Of a DNA stretch of 64,000 bases, positions 26,239-40,454 are shown in pieces. The notes beneath the pieces are model-generated. The model was not told the origin of the DNA. It saw nothing but the letters and a program-made list of their open reading frames with translations, and did no database searches. Within the stretch, counting starts at the first letter, position 1, and each line of letters starts with the position of its first letter. The translations under genes were made by a program, and so were the position numbers. The stretch is from Chionis minor (taxonomy: Eukaryota; Chordata; Aves; Charadriiformes; Chionididae): contig VZSF01003260.1 of the NCBI GenBank assembly GCA_013398295.1, positions 1,314,580 to 1,378,579 of the forward strand, written 5' to 3'.

Positions 26239-29200
26239 TCTTTGTAGACAACAGATGTCGAACAGTTACCTTAACTTCAGTAATTAATTAATTTTCAGAG
26301 CTTTCCCCTTTGTGCTCAATGTTTGTAATTGCCTTAGTACTGAATATATTGCAGGCAAGCGTATTTAGCATCAATTAAAAAACCTGCAGCGATATTAGTT
26401 GCTTCTGGAAGTGGCAAAGGGAACTATCCTGCTTCATGCAGATGCCAGCATCATTGAAAACAGAAAGACAATATCTTGATCTGACACTGAAATCCAAAGG
26501 GTAACTCAAAGTTCAATGAGCTCCAAGAGGAATACGAATTATTTTCAGTCTAGTTTAGAGTATGTGCACAAAGTACAGATAGTCTCGCTCCAGGAGAAAA
26601 ATCATTCCCCATGGCTATTCCCATCCTTCCTCACCTACTGCAACATGCTCACACACTTCAAAGTAATGCACCATAATGAGGTTTTTTGTAAACAATTACA
26701 ACAAGCCAACACAATAAGAAATTTAACATGAAAAATTGCTTAGATTTCCCCGGGTCTCCTCAATATACTACTAGACAAGGAAAAATAATGGTTGGAGCAT
26801 TTATACTTTTGTTCTTTGAGAGTACTTAAGGTGAAATTAAACAAAGAACTTGTTTGTTAGCATTAACAACTAGATGTAGAGAATTTACTATACCTATGTA
26901 GGATTTGGAACACAAGAAATAGTGGCAAGAAAACTTTAGATGTTTGAAAGGACCTGGTACTGATTTTACTTCCCCCATATTCCTCCAAAAAAAAAATAAA
27001 ATAGATAAAACCAAACAGTTTCAATCACGCCATAACTACTTACACAACAGACAGCTCTAAGAAATACACTTTTAAACTGCCCTTTTCCTAAGTAACGTCA
27101 CAGCATTTCTCTAAACACAGCTATGTGGCATTTGAGGTGAATTAATGTGGTCATTTGAGGTCTCCAACCTGATTAATCTATTTTCTGCTAAAAGTTCTTG
27201 CATGAAGTTAGGGGCACACTCCTTAGTTGCAAGCACTAAAAAAAAAAGCAAGTTGTCAATTGCAGTCTGAAATATTATTAGTTCATAATATCTAGTATTT
27301 TTCTATTTTTAAAACAATCCAAAAAAGAACAACTAATTCTAAATTTAATTTATGAAGTTTCTGACTTTAAAGAGATATGTGTTGAAAAGAAAATTGTTTA
27401 ACAATTTCTTTAAGCATCTGTTCAGTCCTTCACAGGGCCTGGAAAGAACATCTCTGTTTCTTCATGTGTGTGCACGCATGCATACTTCAAAAGTATAGGC
27501 AGGAAAAAAAAATGAAGTGGCCAGTAATTTAAACAGCATAAATTGCATGTTTAAAGAAGGACATCAGTATATCAAAATGTAAAACCTTTATATTTTACCC
27601 TTTCATCAATTGAGTTTTGTTAAAGAACATCCAAATGCCATATTTTTATACCAGCCATTTAACAGCATGGTTTTTTCCTATGGTCTAATTTGTTTTGCTT
27701 GCCTTTCCTGCCCTTTTATTCCCTCAACTTCATGTTTTATTACTTCAATTGCACAGCACAATACATAGTTGCAGAACGTCATATTGAAATCTACTGAAAG
27801 TAGGTTTTATGCAATCTTACCTAATAACAACTGAAGACAACAAGTGACTGCATAGCACTGCCACACAGTCGGTAACTTTATGATACAACAACACTCAATA
27901 AAAGCACACACAATCTAAGTGAGACTTGGTCGAGTAAGACTTACCTATAGAGCTAAAAAAAAAAATTAAAAAATAAATCCAATGCTAAATTCTTACAAAT
28001 ACTTCGGTATTATTTTTCTTTGCCTAGAAACATGTCTAGGAATATTGGGAAAACGTAACAGCAAGTTTCTATAAAACAGTCACAGTTGAAGTATTAGTGC
28101 CTGGCATGCTTTTCTTCTGGGCCAACTGTGAAAAATGTGTAATCTTTCTTCGTGATCTTTCATCCCAATTTCCCAAGGAAACACTGCTTATGCAACCATG
28201 GTCTGTTTGGTTTGTGTTTATTTCTTTATTTTTATTTGCTGGTTCTCCCCAAATAACTTCTGAACCTGTCAAAGAGTTTCAGCCACAGGGGACAAAGCAG
28301 CAGCAGTCTCAGAGGTAATTATGCTCCTATAAACTTCATGAAAAAGTACATTTGGTTATGAAACAGAGAGAGAGAGAGACTTCACACACCCGCTTCAGAC
28401 AATGTGCAAATACCAGCAAGCCCACAGCGGAGAAGAAGCCAGGACAGATTGCCCCAACCAGAGGTAACGTGGGGAGTTAGTGGGGGACAGGGACTGTCCA
28501 GGAGATTGTGATCCAGTGGCTGTTGTGGAGGGTAAGAAATTCAGTAGTGCAGGTAATAGCTCAGATACTCACATCCTCTTTTGTGCCAGCTGACATCAGG
28601 ATGAGGGAGTAAGACTTAATTTCCTAGGCTAGATTTTGACTTTAGGTACAGCACAGCTGGAACACCTGGCCCAGCAACCCCTGCTGTCATCCCCAAAAGC
28701 ATCATGTGGACTATGGCATTTTCCAGAAGAGATATTTAGAGGCCAAATATTCTCAAGTATAAAAAGACTCGTCACATCTGTTGTTAACAATATTACTTTG
28801 CCACACACTGCTCATCGACTGCAATGACTTTGGAGCACAGTCCATATCATATATTGCCTATGATTCCTTCGGTAACAGCAATGGTTAACCCCACTGCCCA
28901 TAAGTGAAAAATAAACAGATAAATAGCATTCATTTAAAAAAAAAAAAATCAAACTGTAAACCAGAGATTTCTCCATTTAATACATTGTTCTAATTTATGG
29001 AATAATTATACCACCAAATTATACAGACTCTTAATTTTTCAGTTGTTGAGGTCCTCAAAAATCACTATTTTAACTAAATGAGAGTTTCTGGATTGCTGAA
29101 ACTTACTTGAAGGGACAGTTTCATGGCTTTGAAAACTCACTTTGCTTTCCTTTTATGGTACCCAGACCATATGAAAAACTTACTTAAAAGTCTATGATAA

Positions 29201-32200
29201 CCTATGCTGTCCTGCTCAGACTAATGCATCTCCCAAGAAGATAAGACACTGATCACAGACCAGGAAGGCACTGGAACTGAAACCATTACAATCTGTCAAG
29301 CCTTCACCCCAAGCTTCAAATCTAAACCGAACTCTCAGCCTTCTAAATATGAAGCCATCTACACAAGGTGTATCACAGAAATGTGTTCAAGGTGCTCACT
29401 CTAATCTGTAGAGTTTATGATCTGTAGATCTCTTCTGATTAAATTCGCTAAAGTTATTCATATTTTAATGAACAGTTTCATTACCACACTTTCAAAAAAA
29501 GTTTATTTAGTTTCTTACCTATACTACTGATTTGCATCCCAATCAAAGAAGCAGTCAAGGCCAATATAACTGAGCACCATACAAAACATAAGTTTACAGA
29601 AAGTTTTTATTTTCACATGGTATTTAAGGAATGATATTCACCTCCTAATGCCTCTACAAAGTAAGCCCAGTGTCAGAGAGGTGCACCATGACCCAGAGGC
29701 CATAACACACTTGCAAGCCAACCTTTCCAAACCAGCACAAGGCACTAATTCTTAGTTTCAGAAAACTCAAACTAAGTGCAGAGAGTGCCATCTCTGCAGA
29801 TGACTCGTGAGTCACTGTTCACACTCATACAAAATACAGAAAAAACACCTTTTTTGAGATAGCATTTGTCAAAGCATTTTTACAAACTGCCCAGTAAAAA
29901 TACTGTTATTTCACAAATGTATTTTAGTCACTATTAATTACATAATTTTTATTATAGACATGATTAAATTTTTCATTTTTATATTAATAAAGTATTAGTA
30001 AATACAGGATTCTTTTTCTATTACTAAAAGTGAAATAACTGCATCCCCAAACACATCTTTTCCTGGCTTTCTGGTTGTATCCCCTGAAAACCTAATACCA
30101 GATCTCCTTTTCCAGCAGTAACACAATTTAAGACTATCTGAAATAGAAACCTTGTAATACTCATGCTATGGTTGAAAAAAAGGCAATTTTCTCAGAAGTC
30201 TGCAGAAACAAATACAAACCAGGTCCAACTATATTTTGAAAAAATTGCATTTCATGCACAATGTAAGAGTTCTACAATAGTCTTAGCTTCAGAGGAATCG
30301 ATCCTGTCTTACTCTTAGAATGGACAGTTAAGGGGCAAACAACTTATGTTTCTCAGTTTGCTTGATTAAAGTCACATAAAATGAGCAGCCCTAGTTTGAG
30401 ACAACTGCTCAGCGAGGTCTCTCGTTTGTGTAACACACTGTTGAGAAATCACCTTGGGAGGACTGACACTTCTGTAATCCAATTCCTGTTATGACTTGCA
30501 TTGAAAAACAAAATAATAAGGGGAAAGTTGTCACTAGCTTATTGGAGTAGGGCTTCAAACTGTTCTCTGCTCACAAAATAGTTTTGAGCACTCCAGGATA
30601 GGAAAGAGCCAGAATATACAAGTCACTCAGTTCCACCTGAAACTTTACCTCCCCTCTAAAGTTTTCAAGTTTAACACTGAATGATTTCATCTTCCACATA
30701 AGCTAACACTCTTCTGGCTCATGATCTCACGGTAACCGCCAAAGCATTACAGACAGGCATGATTCTTGTCTCTATGGCATTCATATTACTAAATTTTTTT
30801 GTTCTGCAGGACCACAAGGAGTGCAAAGCCAAATTAAATGAGTAATCCTTAACTCCAGCACACTCGCGTTTCTAAGCGCCCGACCTTCTAAACTTAAAAT
30901 TATCTCAAAGGAAGCTGGATTTTCCTGCTACTGTACTTCCTAAGATTCTCTAACTCCCCTCGCAGGCAAGGAATAAGAATTCTTTTTGATCCATTTTGAT
31001 AAGCTGTGAACATTAACAGCAGTTGCTGGCACAGCTCTCTGTTTTAAGCATCTGAAGCACTGCTCTGGATTGGGTTGTGTGGAACAGGCAAAGCTGGGGA
31101 AACCTTTGTCCAAGGGTTAGGAGTACTCATCCAGATGTAGTTCATTCACACCCACTGCTTCCACCTCTTAGCAGACTATTCCAGCTGTTCTCACCCCGCC
31201 AGCTGAAACTGGTCCTTTGCAGATATTGATAAGAACTGTATGAGGCCAGGGAACAAGAGACAGACCATCCAAATCCGATGAGAATGTCATCACCTGAATT
31301 CTAGTCTTCGCATCAAGGACCCCTTACAGATTTTGTATTAACACCATGGCCAAATAGAACCACATACAGAGGAGATAATACTCACTGAGTTTATCTGTAA
31401 TGCTGGGAAAAATCAATACAATCAAATGAAGAAGGTTTAGATGGTGATGATACTTGAGGCTACACACTGTTCTCAATACTGTTTGCAATGTCTCTTCATG
31501 TTGAAGTATTTCTCTAACTAGATAACTAATAAAGTTTTAAAAAGTACATGCTCAGTATCATTCCCCAGTGTAAATTAAACCTAAAAAAAATGAGAGGGAA
31601 TGTTTTCCTCTGCTTCTAAACACTAATGCTTTACTTGCAATGCTTTAGAATTAAATTTACCAATTTCCTTTCTTGCAATAAATTTGTAATCTTACCCCCT
31701 AAACTGTTTTGTCTAAAATATTTATAAACTTCTTCACAAACCTCGTATCATTGTTACACTAATACTAGTTAGTAAATAATACACAACTACTCCTCATTCC
31801 ATACCATTTAAAACTGCCAATATTAAAGAAGTATTTGTTACATGTATAACTATATGCAGAGAAAATTTAGTATTCCTTTACGTAACTGCTCAGTTAGCTT
31901 TAGCCTAACCCTTCAAGGTGCTTAAGGGTGCTCCAGACCTTGAAATACATTGTTTATTTTTAAATTGCAGTTAGAATATTCAAATATCTCAGTGTCATAT
32001 ACTTACCCACCTCATTACACAACCATAAACAGCATGTGCATCACACACATATATAGTAAAATATTAGCAAAAGTTGACTTCCATATGTAATTTTTTTGCT
32101 TATGGAAACATTCATACAACATAGAATAAATTCACGCATTCCAAAATGTAGTAACTATTTTAAATCAACAGCTCTACATAAAGAATATATTCTTACAAAG

Positions 32201-32976
32201 CAATATAAAAATAATTCAGCTTAAGCTGCAGGAGATGTTTTCAAATAGGCATGATATAATTACTCATTTTAGATGCACTGGCAAAGTAAGTTTCCTACAG
32301 ATAGAAAAAAATAGCCTTTTAGACTTGGTCACATGATATTCTCAAATGAGTGACCTATATATACAGAAAGCAGTGTCGCTGCAGTATAGCTGTTACTGCT
32401 CATTTACTCTATCAAAGTTTTGTAATGTTGTCTTCCTAACTCATTAGTTGCTCCTGAGCAGATCATATGGAAACCTCACTCCTCTTCCCCCCTCCAAATA
32501 TTGACTGGAAATACACAAACATGGAGCTTTTATCAATATTATCATCTGCTCTAGTGATTAAGTGTTGCCCAACTTCTTTAGAATATAACTAAAATATAGA
32601 ATCAAATTAAAATTAGAATAGAATTCAAATGGAAGTGTTGGAGACCAATGAGTTAAATAACCCAAACTATGTGTCTGGTACATTAGTGTTACCGTTACAT
32701 ATACCAGTCTTCACGGTGATAGTGTACATAGTGTAGTACAAGACTTTGACTGGATGTTTATTTTAGTTCCAAATTGATAGCAGTGCTTTCCTGTATTTTC
32801 CATGTCCGTCCCCATTCACTCATTTTTATGCTATTTGTTAACTTGATGACTGCCTAGAAACTCTATGGTGCAATACAGTTCAGAGCATCTCAGCTGTGTT
32901 ACCTGTGGTTTGGTTTTGTATTTAAAATACAAAGACTTTTTAATTGAAGGTCGAATGAAGCTGAGCAGTTACTCAC
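26239..32976. other. unique intronic DNA between CR1 and the LRR exon
   Basis: This is AT-rich sequence with no recognised gene or repeat family. It includes a short (AG)n tract at 28363-28380 and a 13-A run at 28936-28948. On the inferred gene direction this is the start of the intron downstream of the LRR exon. Scanning the minus strand for a following 72-nt LRR exon gave no candidate with both an open LRR frame and splice borders. Confidence 0.6.
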
Positions 32977-33048
32977 AGTCTCTCCAGGGATCTCAGTCCA
33001 AAGAAGGAGCCATTCTTCAACCATAAGATCTTGTTGTTACTCAGAATC
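32977..33048 (-). CDS. ADGRA3: single leucine-rich-repeat coding exon, probably ADGRA3 (GPR125)
   Basis: Read on the minus strand, this is a 72-nt exon. It is preceded by a pyrimidine-rich acceptor (ctttcctgatttcttgtag, with a branch-like ctattaac about 25 bases further up) and followed by a gtgagt donor. It starts with the third base of one codon and ends with two bases of another, so it is phase 2 on both sides. That is the one-repeat-per-exon layout of LRR receptors. The open frame has 23 whole codons and begins ILSNNKI, then LKNGSF, then GL, and ends LER plus a split Leu codon. This fits the LRR consensus LxLSxNxIxxLxxGxFxxLxxL, with an Asn-Gly-Ser sequon. From memory, ADGRA3 carries ILSNNKI, LKNGSF and LERL at the same places in its first repeat. 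ADGRA2 differs at several of these (LRNGSF, LEKL). ADGRA3 is an adhesion GPCR whose extracellular N-terminal part carries the LRRs. The exon assignment is strong; the gene name is an inference from one repeat. Confidence 0.78.
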
Positions 33049-34654
33049 CTACAAGAAATCAGGAAAGATTCTGGTTAATAGAACATGATAATTCCACTGA
33101 TTAAAAACATGTAATTATAGTAAATGACTGACTCTGTAAAATACTAATCACAAATACTCTGCTTAATTTGCATTTTCCCATCATAGCAGTAAATAAAGAT
33201 TACCATTTCCTGAAGTGCATAGTTTCTTTATTAAATAAAAGCACATTCAAGAAATATGTCAACAAATGAATTTTGGCTTCAACTTCAAAATTGTAACACT
33301 GATAAATGCCCACACTTCACTAGCAGATTCTGAATTACCACTGACAAAGGTACTTGCTGGGCTTCCCAGTCAGCAAAAAGGCTGATGAAGCAGGGGACGT
33401 GTTAAAAACTGTCCCAGTAGATTAGTCCTTTGCAGCAGCTGATATAGTAGGGATGTACAACAAATGATACCATCAGTCGTGACAGATACAGAGAAGGTAT
33501 GTATTTTTCTATAGGAGACAAACAAAACACACCCCTTTACCACAAAAAACAGTCTAATGCAAAAATTTTCTCCTGTTGCAACCTCTGCATAGTAGAAATT
33601 CAGTAATTAAGCTATGCCTGGCCCATCAAGTACCACCACCTTCAAGTCCACATGCAAGCTATTGAAAAAGGTGCCTGTTCTTCCTCTTCATGTGAAACTA
33701 CTGTCAATGTCACAAGAGGCTCGTTCTAGTTTAGTGATTTTTCATTGCTGTATTTTCCCAGCTATTTCGGAAGCAATACAATGTGAACATGCACTCATTC
33801 TGAAAATGTTACCACTTTAAAACCTTACAATATACAAAAGAAATGCAATTTGCTTTAGAAGCTCAAGAAATTGGGGTTTTTTTTAAACAGATCTAATGAT
33901 TATGCAATGCAGAGAAGGCATTTGTCTCTGAAAAAATCTAATTCCAATTGCTTGAGAAATGAGTCTGTTAATGTAACATTTACAAAAATTTATACTTCTC
34001 TAGTACACAAAATTTCATTGCAATATAGAAATAAAACAAAAAAATTTTCAAAATAAATTTTATGCTTTTAACTAGTAAGCTTGAGACTTTGCAAATTGAC
34101 TTTTTACTTTTGTAAAGTCTTAAAACTATCTGTTACACGAGACTATCTTAACTTGTCTCGCTCTTGGCATTTCCCCTTGTACATGAACAGTAAGTGCTTT
34201 GCCCCAGCATACACCTAGTACACAAAATGTCAAGTCTGGCTGCAAAAGACAACATGTAACACTGACCCACAGTGAAACAGAAAATAATTATTGATGTAGG
34301 AAAGTTAAAACACCACAACGTCAGTAACATTTGGAGATTTTTACAGGTTACTTCTAAAATTCATCAATAAACATATTTTGAAGCGATTTGATGGCCCACT
34401 GTCAGAGAACACAAGCAGCTGAGAGCTGACCCGCATGTTATTACACCATGTTGTTACTGAATACACCTGTGCGGCAACATTACTCTTCACCCAGAAGCAG
34501 CCACTATGACCCACAAGTGGCAATTTGGCATCGATCATGAGCACTTACACCCAGGCATCTGAAAGCTCGCAGAAGCCTATGTTTACAACAAAAATTAAAT
34601 ATGCTCCAATATACGCACAGCCTATTGCCAGCAACTAAGAAACTCCACATCTAG

Positions 34655-34734
34655 CAAGACCTTCCTTCCACTTCTCAGACTAAAAATTTTATGTCAAGAT
34701 CTCCCTTCTACTTCTCAGATTAAAAAATTTATGT
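34655..34734. repeat. 40-bp tandem duplication, two copies
   Basis: Two adjacent 40-mers, both beginning caaga and ending tttatgt, share the core acttctcaga. By eye they differ at 5 of 40 positions, so the duplication is not recent. Nothing suggests a function. Confidence 0.9.
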
Positions 34735-35626
34735 ATGACATTAAATATTTCTCTAATCTACCAACTCTTCACTACCATTTTAGCAATACATTTCAGCACT
34801 GACATGATGAAAGACCACAAACTGTTTCGTCTTATTTGTAAGACTTTCTGAACCTTTTAGGTGCCCATACAGTGACTAAATTGGAAAATCTTTTTAAAAC
34901 TCTTGAGTATCTAAACTAGAAAATATAAATACATTAAACATTCTATTCTTTTATTCTGTTCTTTTATTCACCTTCTCTTCTGAGGCTGCACAAAACTTGT
35001 GTCAGTCAAGAAAAAATGAAGTCCCAAAATTAAAATTGTCTGGGTTTGGAAAGACTAACATCACAAATTCCACTTCATATTGGGTCATTTGGTTATATGC
35101 AGTGCAGAGAGACCATCTTTGAGGTATTAGATATAAATATTATATTTGGACTGTTCTGCATAGTCTGATTTTCAAAGATACACGCACTTCAGAACTTATG
35201 TCTGGCTTACATACAAGTATTTCTTCCTTTGAAAAATTTTCATAGTGCCAATTTGTTTTTCCAGCCTTCTCCTCATTCTGCCTGGAAAAAGAGGGCAGTC
35301 TGAACTTCGCTGGCAACTCCATGAAAATGCAGCACAAGTCAGCAGCACACAGGTCTCCTACTCTCTACCTCTGCATCTCCTTCTGCGCAGTGCTAAGCAT
35401 GCAGACTGAAACCAGTATCATTAATCCACATAAAACAAATGCCTGGAAATTAAAGAGAACTATCTGACCAACAATAAATCACAAGATTAAGCAGAACATT
35501 TAGTTCATAAATGGAACACTCAGTAAACACAGCTCATGTTCTGCAATACCACTATCTCAGTCTTTTGCTGTTACTTTTCTGAAAGATAAACTGAGTCTTG
35601 AAAAATATAACAGACACCCCAAAATT

Positions 35627-35642
35627 AAAAAAAAAAAAAAAA
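35627..35642. repeat. poly(A) homopolymer
   Basis: Run of 16 A followed by gg and a further A-rich patch. No recognisable retroposed body lies upstream on the plus strand, so it is called as a simple repeat only. Confidence 0.85.
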
Positions 35643-38600
35643 GGAGAAAAAAAGATCTTAACTATGTAAATTTGAGTTTCTAAATGAAACCTTTCAAATC
35701 TTTATACCAGACTTTCACAGGGACTTTCACACAGAGATCAGGTTTCAAAAACTAAGTTTCCTTTAGGGCTGGCTCTTCTCCACAGTGCCAACTAAAATTC
35801 AGGTTTTATAAACAAAGTAATATGGGTATTATAGTTAAAATATGACCCTTTTTCTGTTCAGAATCACAGCTTTAGAGAATGTGAGCATGCCAATAAGGTT
35901 CCTGAGGGGAAAAAAAAAAAATCTTCTCTAACAATTGATACAAGTTATCTATATTTCATTGAGCAGGTTGGTATACTACATGGGAAGAATCCACCTGTTT
36001 TTAATTAGCTTTAGTGATGTCCGAGAACTTGCAATGGGCCGTTATCAAAAAGGATTTGGTTTGCACTGAGGACATTCTGTGAACGCAATGAACAACTTCA
36101 CTGGCAAACTTAAATCACATTATTTTTCATACAGTAAGAATCTCTTGTCAAACTTTTGATGCAACTCCTAACATTCTTCCCTTCTGAGGACATTTGCTGT
36201 AGGAATGAGTCTAGAAGGGAGGAAAGTTTTGGTTACAATGTTCACTACGCTAACTGAAAAATGAGGCTTAACTACAGACGATGAAAAATGTCGTCAAGTA
36301 ATCAATGCCTGGTCAAATTACGCTCTTACTCTTGATGCTGAAATTACAGAGAATAATTTTTATATTGCTTCTTCAGAAAAGTAACAGAATGGACATGAAA
36401 TGTATGAAATATTGCTGAAATAGTTAGGTATCTCTTTTCTCTTGAAAACAATCACCTGCTTACAGGGAGATGTTTGTAATTAGAGACCTGCAGAAATTTT
36501 GCAGAAAAACAGAGATATGAAGAGCATCCTTTTCTTGTACTTGCAGACGCAAAGGTTTGGTGGATAAATACATGAAAAGAGGTGCTATTCACATATTTGA
36601 TTTTTGATAGCTTATAATTATAACTTTCAGATGTAACAGAAACTGAGACACTTAATAAAAGATTAAATATAGTTTGGATTTTTAAAACAAACCACCAGCA
36701 CGCATCCACTATGATTAAGTATTTCTCACATTTTATTTATTCACAGCATTTTAACTTTTTTTTCCTGATGTGCTAGTGAATCACGCCAATATATATTGTT
36801 ACACATTGCAACTAGGCAGCTGGTTTAAACAATTATCACTTTCTAGCCAGATACTAAGAATCTTGACATTTTCAATATTTTATTCTGAGGAGAGAAACAC
36901 TAAGGAAATGAGCACACTTTATTTCAGTGAAACTATTTTCCAAGACCAAAATTCACTTACAGTTTTACTTTTCTCTAACAACAAAAAACAAACTTTCCTG
37001 AAGAAACCTTCTGAGCAAGTATTTTAAAGTTCAGTTTGCAAACTGTCTTTGCACTATATACAACAATCCAAACCCCAAGTAACTGGAAGTTGAAATGGTG
37101 GTACTTTCAGCCCTAGCCCTTACGGCATACATCTAACCAAAATAGTGCTGGAGAGCAATCCACTACCCAGCACCACTCAGCTGATCAGGCACATTATGAA
37201 CGGCTTGCTCACTTCCTTGACCCTTTTCAGATCTTACGTCTCCACTGCTCCTTCTCCCAAGACACTTTGGGGGGCAGTTTACCCCAGGGAGCACATTCAG
37301 AAGACGTTAGCTCTACACCATGTTTGTCCTTTCCCAGCCCTGTGAAGCCCTCCAACACTATTCCTGCAGGCTCTGAAGGGATATCCTTTGAACACCCTCT
37401 CTTGACGTACAGTGATACCCTAAAGCATGTAATCCATACGTGTAGTTTCACAACACAAATGTGGGCTCTGGTGGGCTGCAACAGAGGCTGCCTGCTACTT
37501 CGTTCATCCTACACTGGAAAAAAATTACCAACTTCACATGTACACAATGACCAAAATCATGTCAAGAAGCACACTGCCAAGTGAGAAACATGGGTGGTCA
37601 ACAAGCCGTTGCTTCCACTCTCTCCTGGACCTCTTTCTATAGCAATATAGACAATGAATTGTTCTAATGGACTACAAGCCATGTCTCTGATTCGAATTAA
37701 GCCACAAATCAGTTTGCTTAAATTGATGTTATGATTTTTGTTTTTGTGAAACCATTAAAAGTGCTAAAAGACTTTTTCTGTGCAAGAAAGTCTCCCAAGT
37801 ATAAAACAAGCCTAGTACAAGAGAATCTACTATAGTATTTTTAAAAGTATCAAATAAAGAGCTCTCAACCATAATGTAAACAAACTTCAACTTCCTACAA
37901 CCCCTCAAGCAGACAGAAAGAATCTTTTTACCATGCCTCAAAGCCAATGGACCTGGGTTCACTTGATATTACAGAGGAAATAAATTCCACAGCTGAGGCT
38001 TCTTCAGTGAGACATCTCAGATAACCAAATCCAAGACAGACAAGACATTTAGATGAAGACTGCTATTCCCAAATGCATAGGACATATAAGGAAGTATGAC
38101 CCATTATGGAAAATATGTATTTCCTCTGATAATGTTCACAGGGGAAAATAAACAAAAACCCCAAGCACAAAAACCCCACCCAAACTTCATGAAAAAACAT
38201 TAAAGTATCGACTTCCACCTGATTTTCTGCTGGGCAACCCAGAAACTAGTGCAGACCAGACTTGAGCCAGTCCTGTATCTAGCTGAATAGCCAATGTATA
38301 GAAAATTAATCTGTCTGAAATCCTTTCTTTAAGGCCAACTCGCAGACCAGCTGAAGGTACATTAAAGTAATACAGGAGACACCAGCCAGGAGACCAACCA
38401 TAGGTGCCCCTGCTGTGCACTTCCTCTTAATTCCTGTTTGTTTTTCCACCTCTCAAGTATAAAAGCATGTTAGATGGATATTCAAGATGATTTGACAAAA
38501 GATAGAAAGCTCAGTCCATTAAGATTGTACCGCTCGGACCTATGTGTTGGGGTTGTGTCAAAAAACTGTTTTGAGTTCTCCAGTTTCTCTTACACACTAA

Positions 38601-40454
38601 TTTCAATTCAAGCAGAGAGGAATCTCTTTTATTTTAAAATAACAATTTAAGTACTAATAGTAGTTAATCATTTTACATGGAAGCCCGATAACAGCTGACA
38701 TTTTGCAGTTTAAGCTGTTTGTTCCCTTTGCACATGGTATGCGATTAGATACAAAAGGAGTGTGAGCAAACATCCTATGAAATACTTGGACACAGCGGTG
38801 GGAAAAAATGTAGTCAATTTCTTCATGGTACCAGAATAAGACTAGAGTAATTTATATTGAAATGTCACAGCATAAAATGAAAAACTATTTTTAAGGTTTT
38901 AAAATCCTTGTCGGCAAACCAGAATATTGTTTATTCCCACAACATCCATAATTCATTGAGAGTTGCACCATAAAAACAAATTAAGAAGGAGCTTACACCA
39001 CCAAAATTGCACCAATAGAAAGGAAAAAAAAAACCCTGCTTTTTGTGCCACATACATATGGAGCTATCATAAAATAAAGGTAGTAACTGCACCTTTTTTT
39101 TCTCCTCCAAACTGAAGACCACAGCTGAGCTGAGCCACTACCTAGGGCTTCAACAAATACTATCAGAACTAGACTGATAAACTGGGAGGGAAATTATACA
39201 ACAATAACAAAACTGATTCAACAAATGAAGAGAGAAAAATGACTGAAAACAGTATTGACAGCTCAGTAGATGAAAGGGGTGTGGCAGGCACCTACTTAGT
39301 TTGATAATTAAACAGAAAGGAGGAAAAACCTGTAAAAATATGAGAAGTATTTATCAATTCATTATATATTACTATTTGTTACAGTAATTCATAGTTCCTG
39401 CTACTCTGACTGACTTTGAGAACATCAAAACTCAAAAAAGCATAAAGATGAGTTATCAGAATACTAAAGACACATATAATGGTCTCAAGTGACACATCTC
39501 TTCCACAAAGGGATTGATTGTGGCCCATTGTATTGGCTTTTCAAACTAAACAAAGTGTGTCGTCAACGTTCTTAAAAGGATTCATACAAAAATCCTATAG
39601 AAAGTAGTAAAACCTAGTCACTTAGCACCTCTAGTTCCAGCTGGTTTTGTCATTATCTTCAGTATACACCAGCTTTTGTTAAAACCATTCAACTGTAGCA
39701 TAACCAATCCCAAGCATTAATGAAAACATAATACTCAAAAACGACCTTCCATTTTAGACCCTGCGTTACGTGTAGCAAAAAAAAACCCCAAACAGCTATA
39801 GCCAAAGCAGCAATAACAGTGTACTAATTATCCTTCTAATTAGAACAGTACCAGAAGAACAGATATTTCCAGATCTTGACACTATTTGATGATAGCAAAA
39901 GAAGCAATGAAACTATAAGCACCGAGAAATTTCCTTGTACGTAATTATTTATTTAAATTAAAGTCCTTCCATAAGTGCAAAGAAATGCTAACAGTCTGTC
40001 ATACATTTGATGGAATGTAGGAGAAACTGTAGCTGACCACTCATGTTATGGAAACACAATACTGCTTTTGTGGAAAACGACTGTTCAATAGCCTCACTTT
40101 CAGTAATTCAAAATATAAGGCAAAACTCTTTATTTTTGTTGCTTTGTTGTTCATATTGGTGCCTTTTCATCAACAGGCCTCTTGGGTGATGTAATAGACT
40201 GCTAGGTCACAAATAACAAAGCCAGAGAGTTCTTGCGTAAATCATCACACCAACCAATTTAATTAAGTTAAATCACATTCGAGAGCATTTTGGTGTAAGC
40301 ACCCTCACAATTTGAACAGTAAAACAAAATATTATCACCACTAGCAGGACACAAAACTCATCCTCTCCCTAATACTGGTTCAGCAGTATTAATTTAGTAA
40401 AAAAAAGAAAGCAGCAAGGTGACTCTCAAGGAGAAATCTTATTATGATTTCTTA

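Larger units (their letters stand above)
33049..40454. other. unique DNA, inferred upstream intron of the LRR gene
   Basis: No exon, RNA gene or dated transposon was recognised. The stretch from about 37.1 to 37.6 kb is less AT-rich and has overlapping open frames of 84-105 codons on both strands, none with a familiar motif or convincing splice borders. A 40-bp tandem duplication (34655-34734) and a poly(A) run (35627-35642) are listed separately. There is no CpG island, so the first exon of the inferred gene, which would be expected to be GC-rich, is not here. Confidence 0.55.

Noticed and set aside
37145..37584. Overlapping open frames of 66-105 codons on both strands in a less AT-rich patch
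   Set aside because: No recognisable domain, no convincing splice borders or promoter, and frames on both strands at once point to composition and not coding.
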